Origin: Sinorhizobium sp. B11
Lineage (GTDB): Bacteria; Pseudomonadota; Alphaproteobacteria; Rhizobiales; Rhizobiaceae
Direction: 5' to 3'
DNA: 64,000 bases
Assembly (NCBI GenBank): GCA_039725955.1
Contig: CP091034.1
Location: 1,922,001-1,986,000 of the forward strand
Shown here: positions 9,484-19,712 of the stretch, in pieces
Position numbering within the stretch: position 1 is the stretch's first letter
Layout: the number at the start of each line of letters is the position of its first letter
The notes under the pieces: model-generated
What the model was told of the DNA's origin: nothing
Seen by the model: only the letters and a program-made list of their open reading frames with translations
Databases searched by the model: none
Made by a program: the position numbers and the translations under genes

Positions 9484-10472
9484 TCGTCGTCTCTCTCAGC
9501 CCCGGCAAGGTCGAGGCCGAGCAGGTTCCATGTCTGTACCATGTGCGGTGGCAGCGGCGCACTGACACGCAAGCGCCCGCCGGACGGGTGCGGGATATCG
9601 ATATGGCGTGCGTGCAGATGCAGCTTCTTCTGGATGCCGCCGGGGAAATCCCAGTTTGGATCTTCGTCGTAATATTTCGGATCGCCGATGATCGGGTGGC
9701 CGATATGCAGCGCGTGGACGCGCAGCTGGTGGGTGCGTCCCGTATAGGGCTCCATCTCCAGCCAGGCCAGGTTCTGGGCCGCCGTCTCGCGCACGCGGTA
9801 GAAGGAAATCGCGTGATCGGCGCCCTCCTCGCCATGCTTGGCGATGCGCATGCGATCGCCGTCGGCCGTCGGCTCCTTGACGAGCCAGGTCGAAATCCTG
9901 TCCTCGTGCTTGCGCGGCACGCCCTTGACCAGCGCCCAGTAAGTCTTCTTGGTATCGCGCTCGCGGAAGGCAGCCGTCAGCTTCTGCGCGGCACCGCGGG
10001 TGCGCGCAATCACGAGCACGCCCGACGTATCGCGGTCGAGGCGGTGAACGAGGCGCGGCTTCTCACCCTTCGGGCTGGTCCAGGCTTCGAGCATCTGATC
10101 GATATGCCGGGCGACACCGGAGCCGCCCTGGACAGCAAGACCGGGTGGCTTGTTGAGCACGATGACCTTCTCGTCTTCGTGCAGCACCATTCGCGAGAGC
10201 AGTTCGAAATCGCTCGAATGCTTGAGATCCTTGCCGGCGATCGGTCCGGCCTTCGCCTTGGCATCGACATCGAGCGGCGGTATGCGCACCATCTGACCGG
10301 GTTGCACGCGGGCATCCGACTTGACGCGGCCGCCATCGATACGCACCTGGCCGGAGCGCAAGAGCTTTTGCAACGGGCCGAAGCCGAGACCCGGGTAGTG
10401 GATCTTGAACCAGCGGTCGAGCCGCATGCCCGCTTCATCGGGCTCCACCTTGATGTGTTCTATACCTGCCAT
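9480..10472 (-). CDS. rluC: RluC-family 23S rRNA pseudouridine synthase
   Basis: A 330-residue pseudouridine synthase. An S4 RNA-binding domain occupies about residues 14-75 (RLDRWFKIHYPG...LLRSGQVRIDG). The catalytic domain follows, with the aspartate motif HRLDRDTSGVLVIAR near residue 145 and the RTHQLRVHALHIGHPIIGDPKY block. RluC isomerises uridines in 23S rRNA; the exact sites here are inferred from the family. It sits between crcB and the HAD gene on the same strand, and its stop overlaps the HAD start. Confidence 0.9.
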   Translation of the reverse strand: MAGIEHIKVEPDEAGMRLDRWFKIHYPGLGFGPLQKLLRSGQVRIDGGRVKSDARVQPGQMVRIPPLDVDAKAKAGPIAGKDLKHSSDFELLSRMVLHEDEKVIVLNKPPGLAVQGGSGVARHIDQMLEAWTSPKGEKPRLVHRLDRDTSGVLVIARTRGAAQKLTAAFRERDTKKTYWALVKGVPRKHEDRISTWLVKEPTADGDRMRIAKHGEEGADHAISFYRVRETAAQNLAWLEMEPYTGRTHQLRVHALHIGHPIIGDPKYYDEDPNWDFPGGIQKKLHLHARHIDIPHPSGGRLRVSAPLPPHMVQTWNLLGLDLAGAERDDE

Positions 10473-10568
10473 GGAATTCTTTCGGAAAATATGGGCGCGA
10501 TCGAAGCCGGCGCCTCTCTTGCCGCTGCCTTTAGAGCATTTTTCGCAAAACGGAAATCGGAATCGAAA

Positions 10569-10946
10569 TCAGATGAGCGCGCGCATCAGGCCGAGGCCGG
10601 CCATGACAGCGACCATCGAGAGCCCGACGCTTGCTGCGATATAGATGCCGCCGGCAAAAACCTCGCCGCGCTCGAACAGCGTGATCGCATCCAGCGAGAA
10701 GGCGGAGAAGGTGGTAAAGCCGCCGAGAAAACCGGTGATCAGCAGCAGCCGCAGTTCCACCGAAGCATTGAAACGGCGCATGATCATCTCGGCAAAGACA
10801 CCGATAATGAAGCAGCCGACGACGTTGACGATGAGCGTTCCCCAAGGGAAGCCCGGCCCCATGAGCCGCAGAGAGCCGAGGCCGACATAATAGCGCAGAA
10901 GCGAACCGATTGCGCCGCCGACCGCGACGAGCAGAGCCTGGAACAT
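10569..10946 (-). CDS. crcB: Fluoride exporter CrcB/Fluc
   Basis: A 125-residue four-helix membrane protein of the Fluc fluoride channel family, which acts as a dual-topology dimer. Seen are the conserved GGAIGSLLRYYVG start, the Asn in the second helix (GTLIVNVVGCFIIG) and the TGFLGGFTTFSAFSLD motif lining the pore. I looked for a fluoride riboswitch in the minus-strand leader (10947-11067) and saw no convincing match. A fragment resembling RIME palindromes lies between its stop and rluC. Confidence 0.93.
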   Translation of the reverse strand: MFQALLVAVGGAIGSLLRYYVGLGSLRLMGPGFPWGTLIVNVVGCFIIGVFAEMIMRRFNASVELRLLLITGFLGGFTTFSAFSLDAITLFERGEVFAGGIYIAASVGLSMVAVMAGLGLMRALI

Positions 10947-11067
10947 GCCTCCGGTTTATTGCGATTCCGCTCTGATTCCAATCGCAGCTGTGGAATTCTT
11001 ACCATCCGGTAAAATGTGAATGATTTTCTTAAGCCGAATGCGAAGATCGCACCGGTATGACGGGCGC

Positions 11068-11331
11068 ATGACACAGGTCGTTTCCATATCCGCGAATACT
11101 GCGGCTGTCGCCTTCGAATCCCTGCGCATCCCACAGCGCGTGGCAACGGGTACGGCCGCGCGCGAGGCTCGGAAGATCGCGGAACGCCAGCTCAATCAGA
11201 GCGGCGAAGATCCCGAGGAAGTGACCAACATCATCCAGAATACCGAAATCGCGCTCGATCTCATGACGAAAGGTTATCGCCAGCCGCAGGCCGGCTTGCA
11301 GCAGGCCCTGCAGTCCTACGAGGACGTCTGA
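11068..11331 (+). CDS. Small conserved-type hypothetical protein
   Basis: An 87-residue protein with no family I recognise. It has no signal peptide or membrane segment. Residues 25-45 (TAAREARKIAERQL) and the C-terminal half look helical and charged, and it ends in an acidic tail (QSYEDV). I chose ATG 11068 because upstream residues in the frame are poor in protein character; the ribosome site is weak. The gene is divergent from crcB and ends in a strong intrinsic terminator, which supports it being expressed. Confidence 0.65.
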   Translation: MTQVVSISANTAAVAFESLRIPQRVATGTAAREARKIAERQLNQSGEDPEEVTNIIQNTEIALDLMTKGYRQPQAGLQQALQSYEDV

Positions 11332-11355
11332 GATTTAAAGATTGCTGGGAGGAGC

Positions 11356-11387
11356 AAAGCCCGCGCCCTGTCGCGGGCTTTTTCTTT
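11356..11387 (+). terminator. Intrinsic terminator
   Basis: AAAGCCCGCG-CCCTGT-CGCGGGCTTT followed by TTCTTT is a textbook rho-independent terminator, 25 bases after the stop at 11331. It lies between converging genes and may partly serve the copper chaperone gene as well. Confidence 0.9.
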
Positions 11388-11407
11388 GCGGGATCAATTG
11401 CCCGATC

Positions 11408-11938
11408 TTACTTGCCTTGGGCCGATAGTACGTTCAGCACCAGATCGACCTTGCCAGCCTTCTCGAAGGTCAGCGTGACGGGCACCTTGTCGCCCTGCTT
11501 GAAGGGCGTCTTCACCTTCTGGAACATCAGATGCAGATTGCCGGGCGAAAGCTCCACGGTCTTGCCCGCCGGAATGGCAATACCATCCTTCAGCTGACGC
11601 ATTTTCATGACGTTATCCTGCATGGCCATTTCGTGGATCTGCACTTCGCCTGACGTGGGCGATGTGACCGAAACGAGCCGGTCCTCTGTGGCGCCATTGT
11701 TCTTCACGGTGAAGCCGCCGCCGCCAACGGGCTGGCCGGGGAGCATGGCCTTGGCAAACCCGCCTGAAACTTCGAGATCGCCGACCTTCACCGTGTCGCC
11801 ATCCGATGACATGTCCAAGGAGCCCATGTTGCCCATGTCCATGCCCTGCATGTGCTGGTGGTCCTGACCGATAGCCGATCCGGCAAAGCCGCAGGCGCAA
11901 AGAAGTGCCGCAAAAGCCGATGTCCTGACAATGCTCAT
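11408..11938 (-). CDS. Periplasmic copper chaperone PCu(A)C (DUF461)
   Basis: A 176-residue exported protein with a signal peptide (cleavage near residue 24). A His/Met-rich linker (DHQHMQGMDMGNMG) precedes the PCu(A)C domain. The Cu(I) ligands are visible as IHEMAMQDNVMKMRQL and GNLHLMF, matching the H(M)-x10-M-x21-HxM pattern. The family delivers copper to the CuA/CuB centres of cytochrome oxidases. GAGGAG lies upstream of the ATG, and a large palindrome at 11963-11997 lies in the leader. Confidence 0.9.
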   Translation of the reverse strand: MSIVRTSAFAALLCACGFAGSAIGQDHQHMQGMDMGNMGSLDMSSDGDTVKVGDLEVSGGFAKAMLPGQPVGGGGFTVKNNGATEDRLVSVTSPTSGEVQIHEMAMQDNVMKMRQLKDGIAIPAGKTVELSPGNLHLMFQKVKTPFKQGDKVPVTLTFEKAGKVDLVLNVLSAQGK

Positions 11939-11962
11939 GGAATATCTCCTCGCTCCAGAGCC

Positions 11963-11997
11963 TTTCCTGACCGGAGTGTTCCGACCTGATCAGGAAA
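11963..11997 (-). promoter_or_regulatory. Nested palindrome in the leader of the copper chaperone gene
   Basis: TTTCCTGA (11963-11970) and TCAGGAAA (11990-11997) are perfect 8-base arms, with CGGA/TCCG nested inside, 25-59 bases upstream of the start. It could be an operator or an mRNA hairpin. I cannot match it to a named copper-regulator site. Confidence 0.45.
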
Positions 11998-12149
11998 ATT
12001 CTCTCGGCTGCCGTTAGCCAATTTCGCCGCCAAATGCAAAAGCCCTTTTGCCGCTGCCGCCATCGCTATTCCAAAGCCGCGACAAAAATTTGTGCAGTCG
12101 CGACATTTTGCTTGCCAAGGCCTGTCACCCCCGGATAATTGCCGCAACC

Positions 12150-12312
12150 TTGTTGGGAGAAGCCGGTACGCTGATGCCGGTGCCGAAGGAGCAACCGCCC
12201 CGGAAACTCTCAGGCAAAAGGACCACAAGGGGCAGACGGAACTCTGGAGAGAGGCGTTCTCGAAACGTCCGCCGAAGGGATAACAATCTCAGGCACAGGG
12301 ACAGAGGGGGCT
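12150..12312 (+). ncRNA. Tandem glycine riboswitch
   Basis: Two consecutive gcvT-type aptamers are visible. The first has TTGGGAGA (about 12153), GCCGAAGGAGCAA (12182-12194) and CTCAGGCAAAAGGACC. The second has TCTGGAGAG (12243-12251), GCCGAAGGG and ATCTCAGGCACAGGGACAGAGGG. The cooperative double aptamer turns on glycine cleavage genes when glycine is abundant. It ends about 80 bases before the gcvT start. Confidence 0.95.
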
Positions 12313-12390
12313 CAAGGAGACAAGGCGTAGCCGCGCCTTCAGTTTTGAGCCCGCGCCCGGAATTTCCGGCGCAAACCCCGGAGGCGTCGT

Positions 12391-13527
12391 TTGGACGATA
12401 CTGCTGCCCTCAAGAAAACCCCGCTTCACGCGCTGCATCTGTCGCTCGGCGCCCGCATGGTGCCCTTCGCAGGCTACGACATGCCGGTGCAATACCCGGC
12501 CGGCGTGATGAAGGAACACCTGCAGACCCGCACCGCCGCCGGCCTCTTCGATGTCTCCCATATGGGCCAGGTCATCATCAAGGCGAAGTCCGGCAAGTAC
12601 GAGGATGTAGCGCTCGCGCTCGAAAGCCTCGTGCCGGTCGATATTCTCGGCCTTGCCGAGGGACGCCAGCGCTACGGTTTCTTCACGGATGAGAATGGCG
12701 GCATCCTCGACGACCTGATGATCACCCATCTCGACGACCATCTCTTCGTCGTCGTCAACGCCGCCTGCAAGGATGAGGACGTCGCGCACCTTCAGAAGCA
12801 TCTCTCCGGCACCTGCGACATCACCGTGCTCGACCGCGCCCTGATCGCACTTCAAGGTCCTCGCGCCGTCGAAGCACTTGCCGAACTCTGGGCCGATGTC
12901 GCCGCCATGAAATTCATGGACGTGCGCCACTGCCGCCTGCACGACGTTTCCTGTCTCGTCTCCCGCTCGGGTTATTCCGGCGAGGACGGGTTCGAAATCT
13001 CCATTCCCGCCGACAAGGCTGTCGATGTCACCAATCGGTTGCTCGAGCATCCCGATGTCGAGCCGATCGGCCTCGGCGCCCGTGACTCGCTGCGCCTTGA
13101 AGCCGGCCTCTGCCTCTATGGCAACGATATCGACACGACCACCTCGCCGGTAGAAGCGGCCATCGAATGGGGCATGCAGAAGGCCCGCCGCACCGGTGGC
13201 GCCCGCGCCGGCGGTTTCCCGGGTGCCGAGCGTATCCTCGGCGAACTGGACAAGGGCGTTTCCCGCAAGCGCGTCGGCCTGAAGCCAGAGGGCAAGGCGC
13301 CGGTGCGCGGCCATGCCAAGCTCTATGCCGATGCCGAAGGCAAGGCTGAGATCGGCGAAGTCACCTCGGGTGGTTTCGGCCCTTCCGTCGAAGGCCCTGT
13401 CGCCATGGGCTATGTGCCGGTTTCCCACATGGCACCGGGCACGCAGATCTACGCGGAAGTGCGCGGCAAATATCTGCCCATCACCGTTTCCGCCCTTCCC
13501 TTCATCACGCCGACCTACAAACGCTGA
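12391..13527 (+). CDS. gcvT: Glycine cleavage system T protein (aminomethyltransferase)
   Basis: A 378-residue T protein that transfers the methylene group from aminomethyl-lipoyl-H protein to tetrahydrofolate, releasing ammonia. Typical blocks are LGARMVPFAGYDMPVQYPAGVMKEH, GLFDVSHMGQ, SRSGYSGEDGFEI and GLGARDSLRLEAGLCLYGNDID. Translation apparently starts at TTG 12391, because GGAGG is six bases upstream and the family N-terminus begins here with no nearby ATG. It is first in gcvTHP, behind the glycine riboswitch. Confidence 0.95.
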   Translation: MDDTAALKKTPLHALHLSLGARMVPFAGYDMPVQYPAGVMKEHLQTRTAAGLFDVSHMGQVIIKAKSGKYEDVALALESLVPVDILGLAEGRQRYGFFTDENGGILDDLMITHLDDHLFVVVNAACKDEDVAHLQKHLSGTCDITVLDRALIALQGPRAVEALAELWADVAAMKFMDVRHCRLHDVSCLVSRSGYSGEDGFEISIPADKAVDVTNRLLEHPDVEPIGLGARDSLRLEAGLCLYGNDIDTTTSPVEAAIEWGMQKARRTGGARAGGFPGAERILGELDKGVSRKRVGLKPEGKAPVRGHAKLYADAEGKAEIGEVTSGGFGPSVEGPVAMGYVPVSHMAPGTQIYAEVRGKYLPITVSALPFITPTYKR

Positions 13528-13551
13528 CCCTTATTGCGAGAGGATTTTTCC

Positions 13552-13913
13552 ATGCTGAAATTTACCCAGGAACATGAATGGCTGAAGCTCGAAGGCGATG
13601 TCGCGACCGTCGGCATCACCACCTACGCTGTCGAGCAGCTCGGTGACCTCGTTTTTGTGGAACTGCCTGAGGTCGGCGCCACCTTCTCCAAGGATGGCAA
13701 TGCCGCGACCGTCGAATCCGTCAAGGCGGCTTCGGATGTCTATTGTCCGCTCGATGGCGAGATCGTCGAAGTCAATCCGGCTATCGTTGCCGATCCGTCG
13801 CTCGTCAATTCCGATCCGCAGGGCGCAGGCTGGTTCTTCAAGCTCAAGCTCAAGAACCTCTCCGATGCCGATGGCCTGCTCGACGAAGCAGCCTACAAGG
13901 AGCTGACTGCGTA

Positions 13914-13914
<1 letters not shown>
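13552..13914 (+). CDS. gcvH: Glycine cleavage system H protein
   Basis: A 120-residue lipoyl carrier that shuttles the aminomethyl intermediate between the P, T and L proteins. The lipoylated lysine is Lys58 in TVESVKAASDVY. The N-terminal TQEHEWLKLEGDVATVGIT matches the family. I chose ATG 13552, with GAGAGG upstream, over an in-frame ATG at 13534. Its stop shares an adenine with the gcvP start (TAATG), indicating coupling. Confidence 0.96.
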
Positions 13915-16778
<2,864 letters not shown>

Positions 16779-16823
16779 CGGCCAAGCCAGCTGCCCGAAG
16801 CGCAAGTGAAGGGCCGAGCAATC

Positions 16824-16852
16824 AAAGCCCCTTCCATCATGGGAGGGGCTTT
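16824..16852 (+). terminator. Terminator hairpin after gcvP
   Basis: AAAGCCCCTTCC-ATCAT-GGGAGGGGCTTT forms a 12-pair stem with one T-G pair. The T-tract is short (TTCC), but the position after gcvTHP and before the DUF982 gene fits a terminator. Confidence 0.75.
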
Positions 16853-16890
16853 CCTAATTCTGATGGAAATGCGCGAAGGAAATTCACACC

Positions 16891-17163
16891 ATGTCTCAGG
16901 ATCAAAGCGAAGCAAGAATGCAGGCGCCCTGGTCGAAGCCCGTGCTCGTCGCCCTCGAAGAGCCCGGCCAATATGAGACCATCGCCAATACCCAGGCGGC
17001 CTCCTGGGCGATGATCGAGGACTGGCCGACGGAAGATGGTGCCGCACTGGATCAGGCGCTGCTGATCTGCGCCGATGTCATCAAAGGCAAGCGCACCGGC
17101 GAGGATGCGCGCAAGGCTTTCATCGCCGCCGCAGTCGAAGCTGGCCTCGACATCAAAGCCTGA
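16891..17163 (+). CDS. DUF982 domain protein
   Basis: A 90-residue cytosolic protein of the DUF982 family, which is strongly expanded in Rhizobiales and has no known function. The diagnostic segment is the central YETIANTQAASWAMIEDWP followed by a helical C-terminus (DVIKGKRTGEDARKAFIAAAVEAG). GAAGGAAAT precedes the ATG. It stands alone between two hairpin terminators, so it is probably transcribed by itself. Confidence 0.83.
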   Translation: MSQDQSEARMQAPWSKPVLVALEEPGQYETIANTQAASWAMIEDWPTEDGAALDQALLICADVIKGKRTGEDARKAFIAAAVEAGLDIKA

Positions 17164-17180
17164 GCAGCGGCGATTGGCAA

Positions 17181-17211
17181 AGAGCCGCGAGACTGGACGA
17201 TGCGCGGCTCT
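17181..17211 (+). terminator. Hairpin after the DUF982 gene
   Basis: AGAGCCGCG (17181-17189) and CGCGGCTCT (17203-17211) form a perfect 9-pair stem, followed by GCTTTCCC. It lies 18 bases after the stop and is a likely terminator. Confidence 0.7.
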
Positions 17212-17324
17212 GCTTTCCCGGCGATGAGGGCGTTCAAACTTTTTCGGGACTTTTGTCCGCACCGGTGAACCATTTTCGATTCTCTGCGTAATCATTCATG
17301 CTGGATGCTGTAACGACCAGCTGG

Positions 17325-17362
17325 GAGAAGGGCTGCCTGCCCCTGTACCGGGCGCCCTTCTC
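17325..17362. other. Long bulged hairpin in a gene-free gap
   Basis: GAGAAGGGC (17325-17333) pairs perfectly with GCCCTTCTC (17354-17362). Inside it GCCC (17339-17342) pairs with GGGC (17350-17353), leaving a five-base bulge and a seven-base loop. No gene or T-run is adjacent. It could be part of an unannotated small RNA or a processing signal for the tRNA-like sequence 100 bases downstream. Confidence 0.45.
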
Positions 17363-17458
17363 CTGTATCTCCCATCTGCGGCAGGTTAACCTTACTGCCT
17401 AACCGTCTGTTGAAGCTCCGTTCGCCTGCGGACGTCGTTTCTGGCATAAAGACACCAC

Positions 17459-17534
17459 GCCCCTCGTAGCTCAACGTCAGAGCAGCTGCCTGGTTTGCAG
17501 CCGATCCAGGTTCAATTCCTCGGCAGGGGCACCA
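17459..17534 (+). tRNA. Degenerate tRNA-Thr(GGT)-like sequence, probable tRNA pseudogene
   Basis: A 76-base sequence with an encoded CCA end and a cloverleaf outline. The acceptor is GCCCCT/AGGGGC plus a C-C mismatch. The D-stem is GCTC/GAGC, the anticodon stem GCTGC/GCAGC with loop CTGGTTT (anticodon GGT), and the T-arm CCAGG-TTCAATT-CCTCG with one mismatch. Defects are an extra base before the D-stem (no U8), a D-loop AACGTCA without the GG pair, and U rather than a purine after the anticodon. These argue against a working tRNA, though an unusual functional RNA is possible. Confidence 0.6.
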
Positions 17535-17583
17535 GTCTCCCGGCCCCCTGCTCTCTGTCGTTGGCGAAGCGAGGGTTTGATGC

Positions 17584-18552
17584 CTAGAAGCGCTCGCCAA
17601 CCATTTCTTCACTCCTGGCCCACAATGCCTTCGCCGTTTCGGGATCGAGCGCATAGGAGCGTACGCCCTCGGAAATCGGGCTGATCTCGGCGTCCGTCAC
17701 GTGTGAGACGTGGCAATTCTCGCAATATTTGCCGCCGATCGCGTCTGCCGGGGCGACGAAACCGGCCCACACGGAAGTCGCTGCACCCTGCGGTATTGTC
17801 TTCCACTCGAAGCCCGACTTGCCCTCGGCAGCAAGTGCCGCATTGATCTGCGCCAGCATGCCTTCGATCATGCCGGGGTCGAGATGACGGCCGAGCTCGG
17901 TCTGGATGCCGCCGGGATGCAATGCCGTTGCGCGGATGCCGCGCTCCCCGAGGCGCCGGTCGAGCTCCACCGCGAAGAGGATATTTGCGGTTTTCGACTG
18001 GGCATAGGCCGCCCAGGGCTCATAGGTCTTGCTCTCGAAATTGAGGTCGTCGAGGCTGAAAGGTGCCATGCGATGGCCTGAGGATGCGACGATCACCACA
18101 CGGCCACCGGATTTGATGAGCGGCGCGATGCGGTTGACCAGCACGAAATGACCGAGATGATTGGTGCCGAACTGTGTTTCGAAACCGTCGGCGGTGTGGC
18201 CGAAGGGGGCGGCCATCACGCCGGCATTGGCAATGATGACATCGAATGGGCGGCCATCCGCAACAAGCGCATCGGCGCAGGCTCGTACGCTTGCCAGAGA
18301 AGCAAGATCGAGCTCGACGATCTCAAGGCCGCCTCCATCGGCTGCACCGGCGCGCACGACCTCCGTTGCCACCCTTGCCTTTGCGAGATCACGTGCCGTA
18401 CCCACGACCTGTGCTCCATGGGCTGCCAGCACGCGCGCGGTTTCCACACCGAGACCGGCCGAAACACCCGTCACCAAAACACGCTTGCCCTTGAGATCGA
18501 CGCCGGAAAGCACCTCGTCGGTGGTCGATGTCGCGCCAAAAAGTCCACTCAT
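17584..18552 (-). CDS. Short-chain dehydrogenase/reductase
   Basis: A 322-residue SDR-family oxidoreductase. It shows the nucleotide motif TGVSAGLGVETARVLAAHG near residue 28, the NAG block IIANAGVMAAP, the catalytic serine region VVIVASSGH and the tyrosine-lysine motif YAQSKTAN. It resembles retinol dehydrogenase/WW-domain-oxidoreductase-like SDRs, but the substrate is unknown. I chose ATG 18552 because AAGGAGAT lies directly upstream; an upstream ATG at 18570 lacks this. It is divergent from a TetR regulator with a palindromic operator between them, so it is probably that regulator's target. Confidence 0.88.
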   Translation of the reverse strand: MSGLFGATSTTDEVLSGVDLKGKRVLVTGVSAGLGVETARVLAAHGAQVVGTARDLAKARVATEVVRAGAADGGGLEIVELDLASLASVRACADALVADGRPFDVIIANAGVMAAPFGHTADGFETQFGTNHLGHFVLVNRIAPLIKSGGRVVIVASSGHRMAPFSLDDLNFESKTYEPWAAYAQSKTANILFAVELDRRLGERGIRATALHPGGIQTELGRHLDPGMIEGMLAQINAALAAEGKSGFEWKTIPQGAATSVWAGFVAPADAIGGKYCENCHVSHVTDAEISPISEGVRSYALDPETAKALWARSEEMVGERF

Positions 18553-18640
18553 GATTATCTCCTTGATCATGGACGCACCGCTCCGGGCTGGTGGACCATT
18601 GCCCGCCGGCCTCTGATGGAATAAAAGGAGGATGCCTCCA

Positions 18641-18669
18641 GATAAATACGGAGGGATCCTCCGTTTATC
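18641..18669. promoter_or_regulatory. Palindromic operator between the SDR and TetR genes
   Basis: The perfect inverted repeat ACGGAGG-GAT-CCTCCGT (18648-18664) is flanked by GATAA and TTATC, giving a near-symmetric 29-base site. It lies 19 bases before the tetR-type start and 88 bases before the SDR start. Its size suits a TetR dimer, which would repress both divergent genes. Confidence 0.72.
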
Positions 18670-18687
18670 AAGGGGACGTCTAGAATA

Positions 18688-19272
18688 ATGGCCGGAAAAA
18701 GTGACGGGCCTGCCGTCCGAAAGCCGCGTGCGGATGCCGAGCGCAATCGCCTTCTATTGATGGAAACGGCAAAGACCGTCTTCGCCGACAAGGGCTCCAG
18801 CGCCAGCCTGGAGGAAATCGCCCGCCTCGCCGGTGTTGGCATTGGTACGCTCTATCGCCATTTCCCGACGCGCGATGCGCTGATTTCCGCCGTCTATCGC
18901 AACGAGACTGCCCAGCTTGCGGCTGCGGCCGGGAGCTTGTCCGAAACGCATCCGCCTGTCGAAGCGCTTCGCCTGTGGCTGGTGCAGTTCGTCGACTATG
19001 TGGTGACCAAACACGGCATGTCCGAGCTGCTGGATTCACTTGTTGGAGGCACGTCGCAGCTCTATGCCGATTCCGTTACCCCAATCACCGATGCCGTCAA
19101 TCTGCTGATCGACCGCGCCACTGGGGCCGGCGAGATCCGCCTCACCATGGACCCGCTCGACCTTCTTCGGGCACTTGCCGGTGGTGCAAGCATCAGCTGC
19201 GGCCCGGCCTGGAGGCAAGCGGCCCGCCAGCTCATCGATATCCTGATCGCAGGCATGAGGGCCAATGGCTAA
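18688..19272 (+). CDS. TetR-family transcriptional regulator
   Basis: A 194-residue repressor. The N-terminal helix-turn-helix spans about residues 25-65 (TAKTVFADKGSSASLEEIARLAGVGIGTLYRHFPTRDALI), a clear TetR signature. The C-terminal helical domain would bind an unknown ligand. It is divergently transcribed from an SDR gene and separated from it by a palindrome, the classic arrangement for autoregulation plus control of the neighbour. The inducer may be a substrate or analogue of the SDR. Confidence 0.9.
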   Translation: MAGKSDGPAVRKPRADAERNRLLLMETAKTVFADKGSSASLEEIARLAGVGIGTLYRHFPTRDALISAVYRNETAQLAAAAGSLSETHPPVEALRLWLVQFVDYVVTKHGMSELLDSLVGGTSQLYADSVTPITDAVNLLIDRATGAGEIRLTMDPLDLLRALAGGASISCGPAWRQAARQLIDILIAGMRANG

Positions 19273-19392
19273 GGCCGCGTGCCATTCCGGCACAGCCGTT
19301 TAAACACCCTCGCATTTCGCTAACCGAAGCCGTTCAGCATTCCCTAAATCCTTGCCGATACAACGCTCGTGTCCGGAACAGGGAAACGGTCG

Positions 19393-19698
19393 ATGAGCAT
19401 TTCTGCAATCACGCATACGGCTCTTTCGGGAATGCTGGCGCAGACGAAGCGCGCAGGCGCGATCGCCAACAATGTCGCCAATGCGAGCACGCCGGGCTAC
19501 GGCCGGCTGGACACGAGCTTCCAGTCTGTTGAACCGACGGGTGTTCAGGCAAGCGTCACCGCGACCGACCAGGACGTGGATTTCGCGACCGAACTGACCG
19601 ACCTCGTCGAAACCGAACAGAGCTACAAGGCCAATGCCGGGGTCTTCGAAACCGGCGCCGATCTCTGGGACGTGCTGATGAGCATCAAGCGCGATTAA
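19393..19698 (+). CDS. Orphan flagellar basal-body rod-like protein (FlgC/FlgB-type)
   Basis: A 101-residue protein carrying the N-terminal rod motif (SGMLAQTKRAGAIANNVANASTPGY) and a FlgC-like C-terminal motif (ELTDLVETEQSYKANAGVFETGADLWDVLM). Together these are the minimal terminal helices of rod/hook proteins, joined by a very short middle. True FlgC is about 130-140 residues and lies in flagellar clusters; no flagellar gene is nearby. I chose ATG 19393, with AGGGAA upstream. It may be a remnant or a conserved stand-alone paralogue. Confidence 0.78.
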   Translation: MSISAITHTALSGMLAQTKRAGAIANNVANASTPGYGRLDTSFQSVEPTGVQASVTATDQDVDFATELTDLVETEQSYKANAGVFETGADLWDVLMSIKRD

Positions 19699-19712
19699 CG
19701 CGCTCTCCTGCT

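Noticed and set aside
10531..10560. A fragment (TTAGAGCATTTTTCGC...CGGAAATCGG) resembling half a RIME palindrome
   Set aside because: Only one arm is recognisable, too little for a repeat call.
10947..11067. A possible fluoride riboswitch upstream of crcB
   Set aside because: I could not find the conserved pseudoknot or the usual GGNGAUGG-type start on the minus strand.
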